Notes: a model not told the origin generated them from the letters alone. Positions 15,775-24,368 are shown, counted from the first letter of the stretch. The stretch is DNA of 64,000 bases from Armatimonadota bacterium (GCA_031459715.1 JAVKIA010000001.1:48419-112418), one strand, 5' to 3'. Made by a program: numbers and translations.

Positions 15775-18119
15775 GCCGGCTCCGGCGCGGCCTGAGCCGC
15801 CCTGATGATCTCCCGCAGACGCGACGGCGACAGCGGCATCTCCGTAATCCGCACCCCCTCTTCGCTCAGCGCGTCGTCGATGGCGCTGGCCACCAGGGCC
15901 GGGACCGGGATGGTTCCCGCCTCCCCCGCGCCCTTGACGCCCAGCGGGTTGAGAGGCGAGGGAGTCTCCACATGATCGATCTGGACTTCCGGCACCTCCG
16001 CCGCAGTGGGCAGGAGGTAGTCCATAAACGTCTGGGTGAGCAGTTGCCCCTGCTCGTCGTACACCAGCTTCTCGTAGAAGGCGTTGCCGATACCCTGGGC
16101 GACGCCACCCCGGATCTGCCCTTCCAGAATCAGCGGATTGATGATGGGGCCGCAGTCGTGGACCACCACGTAGCGGAGGAAGCGGATGAATCCGGTGGCC
16201 ACGTCTACCTCCACTACGGCGGCGTGGCACCCGGCGGAAAACGCGCCACTTGGCGGAGCGAAGAAACGGGTAGCCTCCAGGCCCGGACCCTCCCACTCCG
16301 GGGGGATCACCCCACGCAGGGGGTTAGCCGCTGCGGCCACCTGCCCCAGCGTCACCGCGCGATCTGGCACGCCGCGGACGAAGAGCTTCCCCTCTGCCAG
16401 CTCCAGGTCCTCCGGGTTCGCCTCCAGCAGGGCGGATGCGACCTGCAATGCCTTTTCCCGCACTGCCCGCGCGGCCAGGGCCACGGCACTGCCCGCTACC
16501 ACGGCCGCGCGGCTGGCAAAGGTCCCCGTCCCCCAGCCGAAGGCGCCGCTGTCCCCTGTGGTGACCAGCACATCTGCCACGTCTGTCCCCAGAGCATCGG
16601 CCACGATCTGGGCCAGGACGGTGTAGTGACCCTGCCCCTGGGTGCCGACGCTGGTGGCGACGTAGACCTTTCCGGAGGGCTCCACGGTGATACGGCAGCC
16701 CTCGTAGGGACCGATGCCGCTTCCCTCCACGTATAAGGCCAGCCCCAGACCGACGTGCCGTCCCTGGCGGTGGAGGCGCGCCTTCTCGGCCGGCCAGTCG
16801 GCGTAGCCGATGTGCTGCAGCGCTTTGCGCAGCACCTCGGGGTAGTTGCCGCTGTCGTAGACCAGCCGCACGCCGTCCTGGTAGATCAGCCCGCCCAGGT
16901 CGTAGGGGAACTCATGGGGCTGGATGAGGTTGCGCCGGCGTACCTCCGCCCGGTCGATCCCCAGCTCCCGCGCCACCCGGTCCATCAGCCGCTCCATGAC
17001 GAATACCCCGTGGGGCCGCCCCGCGCCGCGGTAGGGGCTGGTCTGGGTCTTGTTGGTGAAGACGGCGCGGTACTCCGCGTGGTAGTTAGGGATCTTGTAG
17101 GGTCCCGGTAGAGTGGTGCTGGTGATGATGGGCAGCTGCAGCCCGTAGGCGCAGTACGCCCCGCAGTCGTGCAGGAAGACGGTGCGCACACCCAGGATGC
17201 GTCCCTGGTCGTCGACGGCAATCTCCGCGTCGTGAATCTGCTGGCGTTCCTGGTTGGTGGCGACGAAGTGCTCCCGCCGGTCCTCGATCCACTTCACCGG
17301 TCGGCCCAGGTGCATGGCCGCCCAGGGGACGCACACCTCCTCCGGGTAGCACATCATAATCTTCGGGCCAAACCCGCCCCCGATGTCCGGAGCGATGACG
17401 CGCACGCTGGCCTGGGGCAGCTCCAGCAGTTCACTCAGGTAGTTGCGGATACGGATGGGCGCCTGCGTGGAGTCCCACACGATGAGCTGGCGGGCCCTGG
17501 GGTCCCATTCAGCGACCACGCCGCGGGTCTCCAGGGGGCAGGAGCAGCCGCGGTCTATGACCAGGCGCTCGCGGAAGACGTGAGCCGCTCGGGCGAAGGC
17601 TGCCTCCACGTCGCCTACGCGCTGGATGTGATGCGCGGCGATGTTGTCCGGCATGTCCTCGTGCACCCGCGGGGCGTCGGGCTGCGCTGCCTTCTCCAGG
17701 TCCACCGCCGCGGGCAGTACCTCGAAGTCCACCACCACCAGGTCCAGGGCGTCCTCGGCGATGTAGCGGCTCTCTGCCACCACCAGGACGATGGGTTCGC
17801 CCACGTGGCGGACCACGCTGCCGGCCAGGGCCACCTGCGTCTTGTGATACCGGAGCGCCGGGTGGGGGATGAGCTTGGGCAGCGGGCCGCGGAGGCGCGC
17901 GGGTAGGTCCTGGGCGGTGCAGACGGCCACCACCCCCTGGAGCGCCCTGGCCGCGGCGGTGTCGATGTGCAGGATGCGGGCGTGGGCGTGGGGGCTGCGG
18001 TAGAAGGCGGCGTGCAGCATCCCCGGACGCCGGACATCGTCCACGTACATGCCGCGCCCCCGCAGCAGCCGAGGGTCTTCGTTCCGGGGGATGCGCTCGC
18101 CGAACCAGCGCGTGGGCAT
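15771..18119 (-). CDS. coxL: Molybdenum hydroxylase large (catalytic) subunit, CoxL-like, not form I CO dehydrogenase
   Basis: This is the molybdopterin-cytosine-dinucleotide subunit of a xanthine-oxidase-family enzyme, about 782 residues. It begins PTRWFGERIPRNEDPRLLRG and contains DIGGGFGPK, PYRGAGRPHGVFVMERL, GTQGQGHYT and the catalytic-Glu motif GVKGAGEAGTIPVPALV. The active-site loop is the RGAGR type rather than the Cys-containing loop of true form I CO dehydrogenases, so the substrate is unknown; hydroxylation of an N-heterocycle or aldehyde is more likely than CO oxidation. ATG 18119 gives the family N-terminus; an upstream extension to 18212 is not conserved. The maturation genes lie 5 kb away. 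Confidence 0.9.
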   Translation of the reverse strand: MPTRWFGERIPRNEDPRLLRGRGMYVDDVRRPGMLHAAFYRSPHAHARILHIDTAAARALQGVVAVCTAQDLPARLRGPLPKLIPHPALRYHKTQVALAGSVVRHVGEPIVLVVAESRYIAEDALDLVVVDFEVLPAAVDLEKAAQPDAPRVHEDMPDNIAAHHIQRVGDVEAAFARAAHVFRERLVIDRGCSCPLETRGVVAEWDPRARQLIVWDSTQAPIRIRNYLSELLELPQASVRVIAPDIGGGFGPKIMMCYPEEVCVPWAAMHLGRPVKWIEDRREHFVATNQERQQIHDAEIAVDDQGRILGVRTVFLHDCGAYCAYGLQLPIITSTTLPGPYKIPNYHAEYRAVFTNKTQTSPYRGAGRPHGVFVMERLMDRVARELGIDRAEVRRRNLIQPHEFPYDLGGLIYQDGVRLVYDSGNYPEVLRKALQHIGYADWPAEKARLHRQGRHVGLGLALYVEGSGIGPYEGCRITVEPSGKVYVATSVGTQGQGHYTVLAQIVADALGTDVADVLVTTGDSGAFGWGTGTFASRAAVVAGSAVALAARAVREKALQVASALLEANPEDLELAEGKLFVRGVPDRAVTLGQVAAAANPLRGVIPPEWEGPGLEATRFFAPPSGAFSAGCHAAVVEVDVATGFIRFLRYVVVHDCGPIINPLILEGQIRGGVAQGIGNAFYEKLVYDEQGQLLTQTFMDYLLPTAAEVPEVQIDHVETPSPLNPLGVKGAGEAGTIPVPALVASAIDDALSEEGVRITEMPLSPSRLREIIRAAQAAPEPA

Positions 18120-18282
18120 ACCTGTATCTTGTTTCGCTTCCTCCTCACGCGCTCCTGCCCGTGCTGCGGGCCTTCTCGCCCCGCGGGCTGCGGATGCCGT
18201 CAGATGCCCCACCTGGCTTGTTGCACGGCTGCAGCCTCAGGGGGAGGGGACGCCTGGCCGTCAGCACGAATATTCTTGCGTT

Positions 18283-19278
18283 GTGAGAACAGCCATCGTG
18301 CTCGTTGTCATCCTCCTGGTGGCTGCAGGGTGCCGCGGGGAGCAGGCGGTCGGGATGGACCGGGTGCGCCTGCAGCTCAGAGGTGCCCCGCAGGCGCAGT
18401 TCGCCGGCTACTACGCGGCCAAGGAGAAGGGTTTCTACCGCGAGGAGCAGCTTGACGTCGTCCTGATGGCCGGCGGGCCGGATGCCGCGCCCGAGGGGGT
18501 GGTGGCGGCGGCGGGAGCGGAGTTTGGGCTGGGCTGGCTGCCCGACCTGCTCGTCGCCCGCGAGCGGGGGGCGCCGCTGGCGAACATCGCCCAGATCTTC
18601 CAGTACAGCGGGATGCGGGAGCTCGCCCGCAGGGACTCCGGCATTGCCACGGCTGCGGACCTGCGCGGCCGGCGCGTGGCCGTTTGGGTGGACGGCAGCG
18701 AGTACCCGCTGCTGGCGACGCTGGCCAAGCACGGCATCGACCCGCGCCGCGACCTCACCCTGGTACCGCAGCCCGCGGACATGCGCCTGTTCATCGAGCG
18801 GCGCGTGGACGCCGCCGCGGCCATGACCTACAGGGGGTACAAGGAGGTGCTGGATGCCGGCATCCGCCCCGAGGGCCTGCTGGTCATCGACTTTAACCGG
18901 GAGGGGACGGCGCTGCTGGAGGACGGGCTGTTCGTCCTCGAGCCCTGGCTGCGCCAGGGGGCCAACCGGGAGATCGCCGTACGCTTCCTGCGTGCCTCCC
19001 TGCGCGGCTGGCAGTACTGCCGCGACAACGCCCCCGAATGCGTAGACATCATCCTGCGGCATAGCCCCGCCCTGAACCGGGAGGAGCAGATCTGGATGAT
19101 GGCCGAGGTGAACAAGCTGATCTGGGGGCCGCCTGCGCCCTCTGTGCCTCTGGGGCGGATGCAGCCTGAGGCGTTCCAGCGCACAGCCCGGATCCTGCAG
19201 AGGTTCGGCGCCCTGCAAAAGCCTGCCGACCTGGCCGCCTACACCTCGGCCATCTGGGAGAAGGCCACCAGCAGGTAG
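18283..19278 (+). CDS. Orphan ABC substrate-binding lipoprotein, NMT1/THI5-like
   Basis: This is a binding protein of the NMT1/THI5-like family anchored as a lipoprotein: hydrophobic leader then the lipobox LVAAGC near residue 17. The body has FAGYYAAKEKGFYREEQLDV, GLGWLPDLLVARERG, LRGRRVAVW and FIERRVDAAAAMTYRGYKEV, typical of pyrimidine/thiamine-precursor binding proteins. The GTG at 18283 lacks an upstream ribosome site, and an AT-rich GAATATTCTTG lies 5-15 bases before it, so a leaderless transcript is possible. It is divergent from the molybdenum hydroxylase operon, and no permease or ATPase gene is adjacent. It might serve the importer at 6.2-9.0 kb, but that is inference. Confidence 0.85.
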   Translation: MRTAIVLVVILLVAAGCRGEQAVGMDRVRLQLRGAPQAQFAGYYAAKEKGFYREEQLDVVLMAGGPDAAPEGVVAAAGAEFGLGWLPDLLVARERGAPLANIAQIFQYSGMRELARRDSGIATAADLRGRRVAVWVDGSEYPLLATLAKHGIDPRRDLTLVPQPADMRLFIERRVDAAAAMTYRGYKEVLDAGIRPEGLLVIDFNREGTALLEDGLFVLEPWLRQGANREIAVRFLRASLRGWQYCRDNAPECVDIILRHSPALNREEQIWMMAEVNKLIWGPPAPSVPLGRMQPEAFQRTARILQRFGALQKPADLAAYTSAIWEKATSR

Positions 19279-19289
19279 CCGACCGCAGC

Positions 19290-19865
19290 TCAGGGCTGGC
19301 GGGCCGGCGGCAGATCCCCCGGTGGGAAGACTCCGATCTGGAAGATTCGGCCGTGGATCAGGCGCTGCCCCGGATCGTTGACCACGCCAAACTGCAGGCC
19401 CGCCGGGTAGCGGATGAGGACGGTCTTCTCCTCCCGAAATTCCCAGCGGCGGTAGCTCTTGCCGTGCGCGGCCTCAGCTTTGTCCCAGGGGTCCAGCAGG
19501 GTGATTCCCCTGTCGGTGCGGAAGGCGAAGTTGGGGCCAAAGACGCTGATCACCCGGATGGCCCTGGTGCCAGCATCCAGGGAGACCCAGAAGCCCTGCG
19601 AGCGCCACTCGTAGAGGACGATCTTCTCGGCGGCGAACTCCTCGACCTTGTAGTTCCCCCCGAGGAGGGCGGTGATCTGGTTCAGGGGCATGGCCAGGCG
19701 TACGCCGCCCACACGTTCCCCGGCTACAATCCGTCCGTCGGCCACCACCGGGTTGGGCGTGGGCGCAGCCCCCGGCTCTTCCGGTGCGGCCAGGGTAGGC
19801 AGGGTGGTGATGGCCAGCAGGATCAGGGTCCCGGCGAGTCGGCGGCACGTGGCTTCACGGAGCAT
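19290..19865 (-). CDS. Secreted hypothetical protein
   Basis: I do not recognise a named family. The 191-residue product has an N-terminal signal peptide (RRLAGTLILLAITTLPTLAA), a short Pro/Ala linker and then a compact domain beginning GERVGGVRLAMPLNQITALLG. That opening resembles small secreted modules in which a conserved Gly-containing turn is followed by alternating strands (VLYEWRSQGFWVSLD, RAIRVISVFGPNF). The ATG at 19865 follows TTGAGGTGAGGCTC, a good ribosome site. It is divergent from the asparaginase gene across a 169-base gap that contains a 9-bp inverted repeat. An extracytoplasmic location is likely; function is unknown. Confidence 0.75.
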   Translation of the reverse strand: MLREATCRRLAGTLILLAITTLPTLAAPEEPGAAPTPNPVVADGRIVAGERVGGVRLAMPLNQITALLGGNYKVEEFAAEKIVLYEWRSQGFWVSLDAGTRAIRVISVFGPNFAFRTDRGITLLDPWDKAEAAHGKSYRRWEFREEKTVLIRYPAGLQFGVVNDPGQRLIHGRIFQIGVFPPGDLPPARQP

Positions 19866-19950
19866 GAGCCTCACCTCAAGGAGAAGTATTCCTGCTCCGC
19901 AGAACCTTTTCCCCGGTCCGCCGCCGGGTGGAGACCGGCAGGCTCTGCAG

Positions 19951-19995
19951 CGACATGTGCAAACAGCCTCGGTCCGTCGTTGCGTACACATGTCG
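19951..19995. promoter_or_regulatory. Spaced inverted repeat in a divergent promoter region
   Basis: CGACATGTG (19951-19959) and its exact reverse complement CACATGTCG (19987-19995) are separated by 27 bases. Both contain the palindrome ACATGT. They lie between the minus-strand secreted-protein gene and the plus-strand asparaginase gene, where a repressor bound to two sites about three helical turns apart could control both. The binding factor is unknown, and chance occurrence cannot be excluded. Confidence 0.4.
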
Positions 19996-20034
19996 AGTCC
20001 GCAGGCAAGAGGGCGGGCCAGGGAGGGGTGGGTG

Positions 20035-21009
20035 GTGAAGCGCATCGTGCTGCTGGCCACGGGAGGGACGATCGCCACGCGGGACGTGGACGGAAGCGGG
20101 GCGCGGCCCTTCCTGCGGGCCGCGGACCTGCTGCGGGAGGTCCCCGGTCTCGAGGGGATGGCCCAGGTGGAGCCGCAGGAGTTCGACTTCATCCCCGGGG
20201 CCTTCATGACGGTGCCCAGGATGGTGGAGCTGAGCCGCCGCGTGGCGGAGGTGCTGGCCCGAGCCGACGTGGACGGGGTCGTGGTCACCCACGGGACGGA
20301 CACGCTGGAGGAGACGGCGTACCTCCTGCACCTGACGGTGCCCTCGGAGAAACCTATAGTCTTCACCGGGGCCATGCGCAACACCTCGCAGGTGGGATTC
20401 GACGGCTACCGCAATCTCTTCGACGCCGTGCGCACAGCCGCCGCGCCGGCCGCGCGAGGGCTGGGCGTGCTGGTGGTGCTCAATGAAGAGGTGCACTCCG
20501 CCCGGTGGGTAACCAAGACCAACGGCCAGAAGGAAGATACCTTTCGCTCCCCGGCTGCGGGGCCGGTGGGCGTGGCCTACGGGGACCGGATTGCCTTCTT
20601 CATGCGCCCCGGGCCCCGCCGCGTCCTGGAGCCGCGGGTCGAGCCGGAGGTGGACCTCATCCGGCTGTGGGCAGGGTGCGACGACCGCTTCATCCGCTGC
20701 AGCCTGGAGCGTGGGGCACGGGGCATGGTGCTGGAGGCCTTCGGCGGGGGCCGCGTCCCTCCGCCTCTGCTCCCGGCCATCGATGCTGCCGTGGGCGCTG
20801 GCATCGCGGTGGCGGTGACTACGCGCTGCCTGAGCGGGAGCATGTGGGACATGTATGGCTACCCCGGGGCCTTCCGCGACCTGGAGCGACGGGGTGTGCT
20901 CTTTGCGCAGGATCTGCCCGGGCACAAGGCCCGCCTGGCGCTGGCGCTGGCCCTGGGGAACGCCCTCCCCAGGGAAGAGGTGAGAACGTTCCTGGCAGCG
21001 GAAGCTTAG
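20035..21009 (+). CDS. ansA: Type I/II L-asparaginase
   Basis: This hydrolyses asparagine to aspartate and ammonia. Both catalytic motifs are present: the first Thr in LLATGGTIAT near residue 12 and the second in VVTHGTDTLEETAY near residue 83, followed by TGAMRNTSQVGFDG. A Lys appears in the SARWVTKTNGQKEDTF segment. At about 324 residues it is full length, and it lacks an obvious signal peptide, so a cytoplasmic location is likely. GTG 20035 is chosen over the adjacent GTG 20032 because GGGAGGGG lies at better spacing. The gene stands alone; its promoter region is shared with the divergent secreted protein. Confidence 0.93.
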   Translation: MKRIVLLATGGTIATRDVDGSGARPFLRAADLLREVPGLEGMAQVEPQEFDFIPGAFMTVPRMVELSRRVAEVLARADVDGVVVTHGTDTLEETAYLLHLTVPSEKPIVFTGAMRNTSQVGFDGYRNLFDAVRTAAAPAARGLGVLVVLNEEVHSARWVTKTNGQKEDTFRSPAAGPVGVAYGDRIAFFMRPGPRRVLEPRVEPEVDLIRLWAGCDDRFIRCSLERGARGMVLEAFGGGRVPPPLLPAIDAAVGAGIAVAVTTRCLSGSMWDMYGYPGAFRDLERRGVLFAQDLPGHKARLALALALGNALPREEVRTFLAAEA

Positions 21010-21083
21010 CCCACCTCGGTAATTTCCTGACGCGAATTTCCAGGGCCAGGGGCGGTGCCGCGCAGGAGTGCCGGAAGATGAGC

Positions 21084-21902
21084 CTAGCGACCGGGGTTGT
21101 CGGCGGCGGACCGGCCGGCGTTCCGCTCGAGTCGCCGCATGACGCGTGGCGCCAGGAGGTCGACTACCTGAGGGAACCAGCGAGCCACCCAGATGGGGAA
21201 GCGGTACCAGCCCGGGATGACCAGCTCCCTGCGCGGGCGGCGCAGCAACCGTACGGCGGCGTCGGCCACGACACTGGCCGAGAGCATCACCGGGGGGCGG
21301 AAGGACTGCAGCAACTCTGTCTCCACCCATCCGGGAAGGAGGGCGCTGACGGTCACCCCCGACCCGCTGTAGGCCCGCCGCAGGGCGTCGCTGAAGGCCA
21401 GGACGCCCGCCTTGGTCGCCCCGTAGACGCTTCCCGGCGCGATGACCCTGCCGGCCACCGAGGCGGTGGTGATGATGTGGCCTTCACCCTGGCGCAGCAT
21501 GACCGGCAGCACGGCGCGGGCGCAGCGGATCACTCCCAGGAGGTTGACCTCGACCAGCTCCCTCAGGACCGCATCGGGCATCTTCAGCAGCGGTCCGCCG
21601 CCGACGCCGGCGTTGGCCACCAGGACGTCGATCCGGCCCCAGGTGTCCTGCGTCACCGCTACCAGGTGCTCGACGGCGGCAGGATCGCGCACGTCCGTGG
21701 GGACGACCAGAGCCATCCCGCCCGCTTCAGTCACTCGCTTCGCCACGTCCTGGAGCCGCTCCAGCCGGCGGGCGGCCAGGCTGACCCGCATCCGTTCCCG
21801 GCCGAAGCGCACGGCCACCGCCGCGCCGATACCGCTGCTGGCCCCGGTCACGATGGCGACGCGGCCTGCAAGGTCCTTCCACCCGCCCATCGTTCCCAGC
21901 AT
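21084..21902 (-). CDS. Short-chain dehydrogenase/reductase (SDR)
   Basis: This is a classical NAD(P)-dependent SDR of 272 residues. It shows the nucleotide-binding TGASSGIG near residue 20, the NAGVGGGP region, catalytic Ser in TTASVAGRV and the active-site YGATK. The C-terminal tail after residue 220 is rich in Arg and hydrophobic residues (GWYRFPIWVARWFPQVVDLLAP), as in membrane-associated oxidoreductases of the DltE/YdfG neighbourhood. Two in-frame ATGs (21902 and 21890) are both possible starts. It is convergent with the asparaginase gene and divergent from the decayed transporter. Substrate is unknown. Confidence 0.88.
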   Translation of the reverse strand: MLGTMGGWKDLAGRVAIVTGASSGIGAAVAVRFGRERMRVSLAARRLERLQDVAKRVTEAGGMALVVPTDVRDPAAVEHLVAVTQDTWGRIDVLVANAGVGGGPLLKMPDAVLRELVEVNLLGVIRCARAVLPVMLRQGEGHIITTASVAGRVIAPGSVYGATKAGVLAFSDALRRAYSGSGVTVSALLPGWVETELLQSFRPPVMLSASVVADAAVRLLRRPRRELVIPGWYRFPIWVARWFPQVVDLLAPRVMRRLERNAGRSAADNPGR

Positions 21903-22008
21903 CGGCCAGGCGGGCGCAGGGCGCAAGAGTGTCAGCGCCACCGGCCGGCGCAAGGGTGTCGCTTGCGCCGCGACGGGCACGCAGGGATTTGCGCGTCCGC
22001 CGGCCAAC

Positions 22009-23062
22009 GTGTTGGACCGTGAACTCGCCCGCCGCCCCCAGCTCCCACTGATGCCGGCGGTAGACGACGTCGGTGCCCTGGGCGAGGACACCGTTGCCGT
22101 CCGTCCCCGCCTGCTCTGGCTCCCGTGGGCGGCGTGCGCCGGCTTTTTTGCGGCGGCAGCTGCGGTGCCGCTACCCACCGGACTCTCCCGCGCGGGGGCC
22201 TACACCCTGGCTGCACTGGGTGCTGCCCTGCTGTTCTGGGCCAGCGGCGTGCAGGACCCTGATCTTGCCGGTGGTGCTGGGCATCATCCAGGCCGCCCGG
22301 CTCACCCCGCCGTCCCCCTTCGCCAGGGCCATGCTGGTCGGCACCTCCCAGGCGGCGATCATGGCAGGGATCGGGTTGGTGACTGCGGCCGGCGGCGCCG
22401 CCTACGTGGAGGAGGAGCTGCGCCGCCTGGGGCCGCTCTCTTCCAGCGAGCGGAAGATGCTCGCGGTCTACGGGCTGATCTTCACCCTGTGGATCTTTGG
22501 ACCGCGCTGGGGCATCACCACCTCCCAGGCCGGGACGCTGGGGATGCTGCTGCTCCTCCTGCCGGGCCCGCGCGTGCTGACCTGGGAACGGGCCCTGGCA
22601 GCCATCCGCTGGAACGTGATCATCCTCTTCGCAGTCTCCCTGGCGCTGGCTAACGCCCTGGATCGCTCCGGTGCAGGGCGGTGGCTGACGGACGCCACCC
22701 TGGGTCTGCTGCACCGCCCCTCGCCGATACTCCTGGTGCTGGTCCTGGCGCCGCTGGTCATCCTCATCCGCGTCGGCTTCGTGAACAACCTGGGGATGAT
22801 CGCCGCCGCCCTCCCGCTGGCCTTCATGCTGGCCCGTGGTTGGGGCCTGAATCCGGTGTGGGTGGGGATGGTGATAGTGCTCACCGCAGGGCCCGGGTTC
22901 CTGCTGCCCACGCAGACACCTACGGGGATGATCACCCTGGGCACCGAGTACTACGCTATCGGCGATTACCTGCGCTCGGGCGTGCTGGCGTCCCTGGTCC
23001 TGCTGCTTCTCACCTGGCTGGCGGCGCTGCTGTACTGGCCGCTGCTGGGCTATCGCCCGTAG
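22009..23062 (+). pseudogene. Decayed DASS-family (SLC13/CitT-like) anion:sodium symporter
   Basis: Two reading frames are needed to recover one transporter. The first (from GTG 22009 or ATG 22051 to about 22250) gives an N-terminus with two hydrophobic segments ending LGAALLFWASGV. The second (from about 22255 to 23062) continues with LILPVVLGII and runs through the C-terminal half of the family, including FVNNLGMIAAALPLAF and LPTQTPTGMITLGTEYYAIG. The switch at about 22250 also skips the part of the family that normally lies between these segments, including the first substrate-binding repeat. An internal deletion with frameshift therefore best explains it. The second frame alone could still be translated but would be only the C-terminal part. 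Citrate/succinate-type transport was the likely ancestral role. Confidence 0.75.
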
Positions 23063-23079
23063 TGGGCTATCGCCCGTAG
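23047..23079. repeat. Tandem 16-bp duplication at the end of the transporter remnant
   Basis: GGGCTATCGCCCGTAG occurs at 23047-23062 and again at 23064-23079, separated by a single T. The first copy encodes the last residues and stop codon of the transporter remnant; the second is non-coding. Each unit contains GGGC/GCCC arms that can fold around TATC. This looks like a short tandem duplication, consistent with a relaxed or decaying locus. Confidence 0.85.
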
Positions 23080-23105
23080 CTGGAGGGGCGGTCTGGAGCG
23101 CGTCT

Positions 23106-23215
23106 GTTATAATGGGCGCGCGAGAGTAGGCGCGGGCAGGGGACCGGCCAGGTGTGCGGCGAGCATGACCGCCAGCAGGTTATAATGGGCGCGCGAGAGT
23201 AGGCGCGGGCAGGGG
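23106..23215 (+). repeat. Pair of exact 37-bp direct repeats, each with a TATAAT element
   Basis: An identical 37-base unit occupies 23106-23142 and 23179-23215, offset by 73 bases. Each begins GTTATAATGGGCGCGCGAGA and carries a perfect -10 hexamer (23108-23113 and 23181-23186). Neither copy has a convincing -35 hexamer at 16-18 bases upstream. The pair lies directly before coxG, so tandem promoters for the hydroxylase maturation operon are plausible; they could also be duplicated regulator sites. No third copy was seen nearby. Confidence 0.7.
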
Positions 23216-23247
23216 CGCAGCGGACGAAAGACACCGGGAGGCGAGCC

Positions 23248-23697
23248 ATGAAGGTCGAAGGGGAGTACAGCGTGGCCGCCCCGCGGGAGCGGGTGTGGGC
23301 ACTGCTTAACGATCCCGGGGTGCTGCGGCGGGCCACTCCGGGGGCCAAGGAGCTGGCACCGATCGGCCAGGATACCTACCGCGCTGTGCTGGAGCTGGTT
23401 GTGGGCCCGGTGCGTGGTACCTTCGAGGGCACCATCACCATTACCGATAAGGTCCCCCCCGAACGGGTGACCATGCTGGTGGAGGGGAGCGGTCGCGCGG
23501 GGACGGTCAAAGCCCGTGGTGACGTGGAGCTGGTGGCCCGGGATGGCGGCACGCTGGTCCGCTACACCGGAGACGCTCAGGTGACCGGTGTGCTGATGAG
23601 CGTGGGACACCGCCTCTTTGGCGGCGTGGCCCGGGAGATGGCCGGGAAGTTCTTCGGTGCCCTGGCCCGCGAGATCGAGCGGACCGCCGCGGGCTGA
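23248..23697 (+). CDS. coxG: CoxG-like SRPBCC protein
   Basis: This 149-residue protein is of the CO-dehydrogenase subunit G family (SRPBCC/START-like fold), which helps recruit the hydroxylase to the membrane in characterised carboxydotrophs. Features are MKVEGEYSVAAPRERVWALL, a LNDPGVLRRATPG segment, GTITITDKVPPERVTMLVEG and the C-terminal FGGVARE MAGKFF helix. The ATG follows CGGGAGGCGAGCC, a good ribosome site. It lacks the long C-terminal hydrophobic tail of some CoxG proteins. It is the first gene of the second molybdenum-hydroxylase cluster, downstream of the TATAAT repeats. Confidence 0.88.
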   Translation: MKVEGEYSVAAPRERVWALLNDPGVLRRATPGAKELAPIGQDTYRAVLELVVGPVRGTFEGTITITDKVPPERVTMLVEGSGRAGTVKARGDVELVARDGGTLVRYTGDAQVTGVLMSVGHRLFGGVAREMAGKFFGALAREIERTAAG

Positions 23698-23704
23698 CCC
23701 CGGC

Positions 23705-24226
23705 ATGGCCCAGGTTATGCACTCTGCGCTCTCCCCTGTGCCCATCACGGTGACGGTCAACGGCACCACCTACCATCACGCGGTGGAGCCGCGGATGCTG
23801 CTGGTCTACTACCTGCGGGAGGGCCTGGGGCTTGTGGGCACCCACATCGGCTGTGACACCACTTCCTGCGGCGCCTGTACCGTGCTCCTGAACGGCCTGG
23901 CCGTGAAGTCCTGTACGGTGCTGGCGGCGCAGGCCGACGGCGCAGAGATTCTCACCGTGGAGGGACTGGCGCGCAACGGCCAGCTCCACCCCATCCAGGA
24001 GGCCTTCTGGCTGGAGCACGGGTTGCAGTGCGGGTTCTGCACTCCGGGGATGATGCTGACGGCCCTGCAGGTCCTGCAGCGGAACCCCGACCCGAGCGAC
24101 CCGGAGATCCGCCGCGGCCTGGAGGGCAACCTCTGCCGCTGCACCGGCTACCAGCACATCGTCAAGGCCGTGCGCCGCGCCGCCCGGGAGATGCGGTTTC
24201 CTTCCTCGCCCGCCAGGGCGGACTGA
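23705..24226 (+). CDS. coxS: Second molybdenum hydroxylase small subunit, [2Fe-2S] (CoxS-like)
   Basis: This is a 173-residue iron-sulfur subunit. The first cluster uses CDTTSCGACTVLLNG with a later Cys (KSCTVL); the second uses QCGFCTPGMMLT and LCRCTGYQH. It differs clearly from the other small subunit at 14.4-14.9 kb (CDTTSC versus CEHGVC), so it is not a recent copy. No large or medium subunit gene accompanies it in this cluster, which is unusual. It may pair with subunits encoded elsewhere or exchange with the other small subunit. It begins 7 bases after coxG. Confidence 0.9.
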   Translation: MAQVMHSALSPVPITVTVNGTTYHHAVEPRMLLVYYLREGLGLVGTHIGCDTTSCGACTVLLNGLAVKSCTVLAAQADGAEILTVEGLARNGQLHPIQEAFWLEHGLQCGFCTPGMMLTALQVLQRNPDPSDPEIRRGLEGNLCRCTGYQHIVKAVRRAAREMRFPSSPARAD

Positions 24227-24301
24227 CTCGCCAGCCGGACTGGCCGTTCCCAGGAAACGGATACGCCCTGGCCGCCCCCGCCTGCGCTGCGCCCCCTTTG
24301 C

Positions 24302-24307
24302 TACAAT
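24302..24307 (+). promoter_or_regulatory. TACAAT -10-like element before the MoxR gene
   Basis: The 142-base gap between the small-subunit gene and the MoxR ATPase gene contains CTACAATAGG, a rare AT-rich -10-like hexamer in a very GC-rich context. No -35 hexamer is evident at normal spacing. It may mark an internal promoter for the moxR-coxE-xdhC-mocA part of the cluster. Confidence 0.35.
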
Positions 24308-24368
24308 AGGCTTGCGGGATGGACAGCCCATCCCTCGCGCTTTTTCTGCCGAAAGGAGCGCCGAGGCG

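Noticed and set aside
15771..18119. Calling the large subunit an aerobic CO dehydrogenase.
   Set aside because: The active-site loop reads PYRGAGRP, not the Cys-containing form I loop, so CO oxidation is not supported.
23047..23215. A short CRISPR-like array.
   Set aside because: Only two copies of each repeat exist, units differ in length and spacing, and no cas genes are present; short duplications explain them better.
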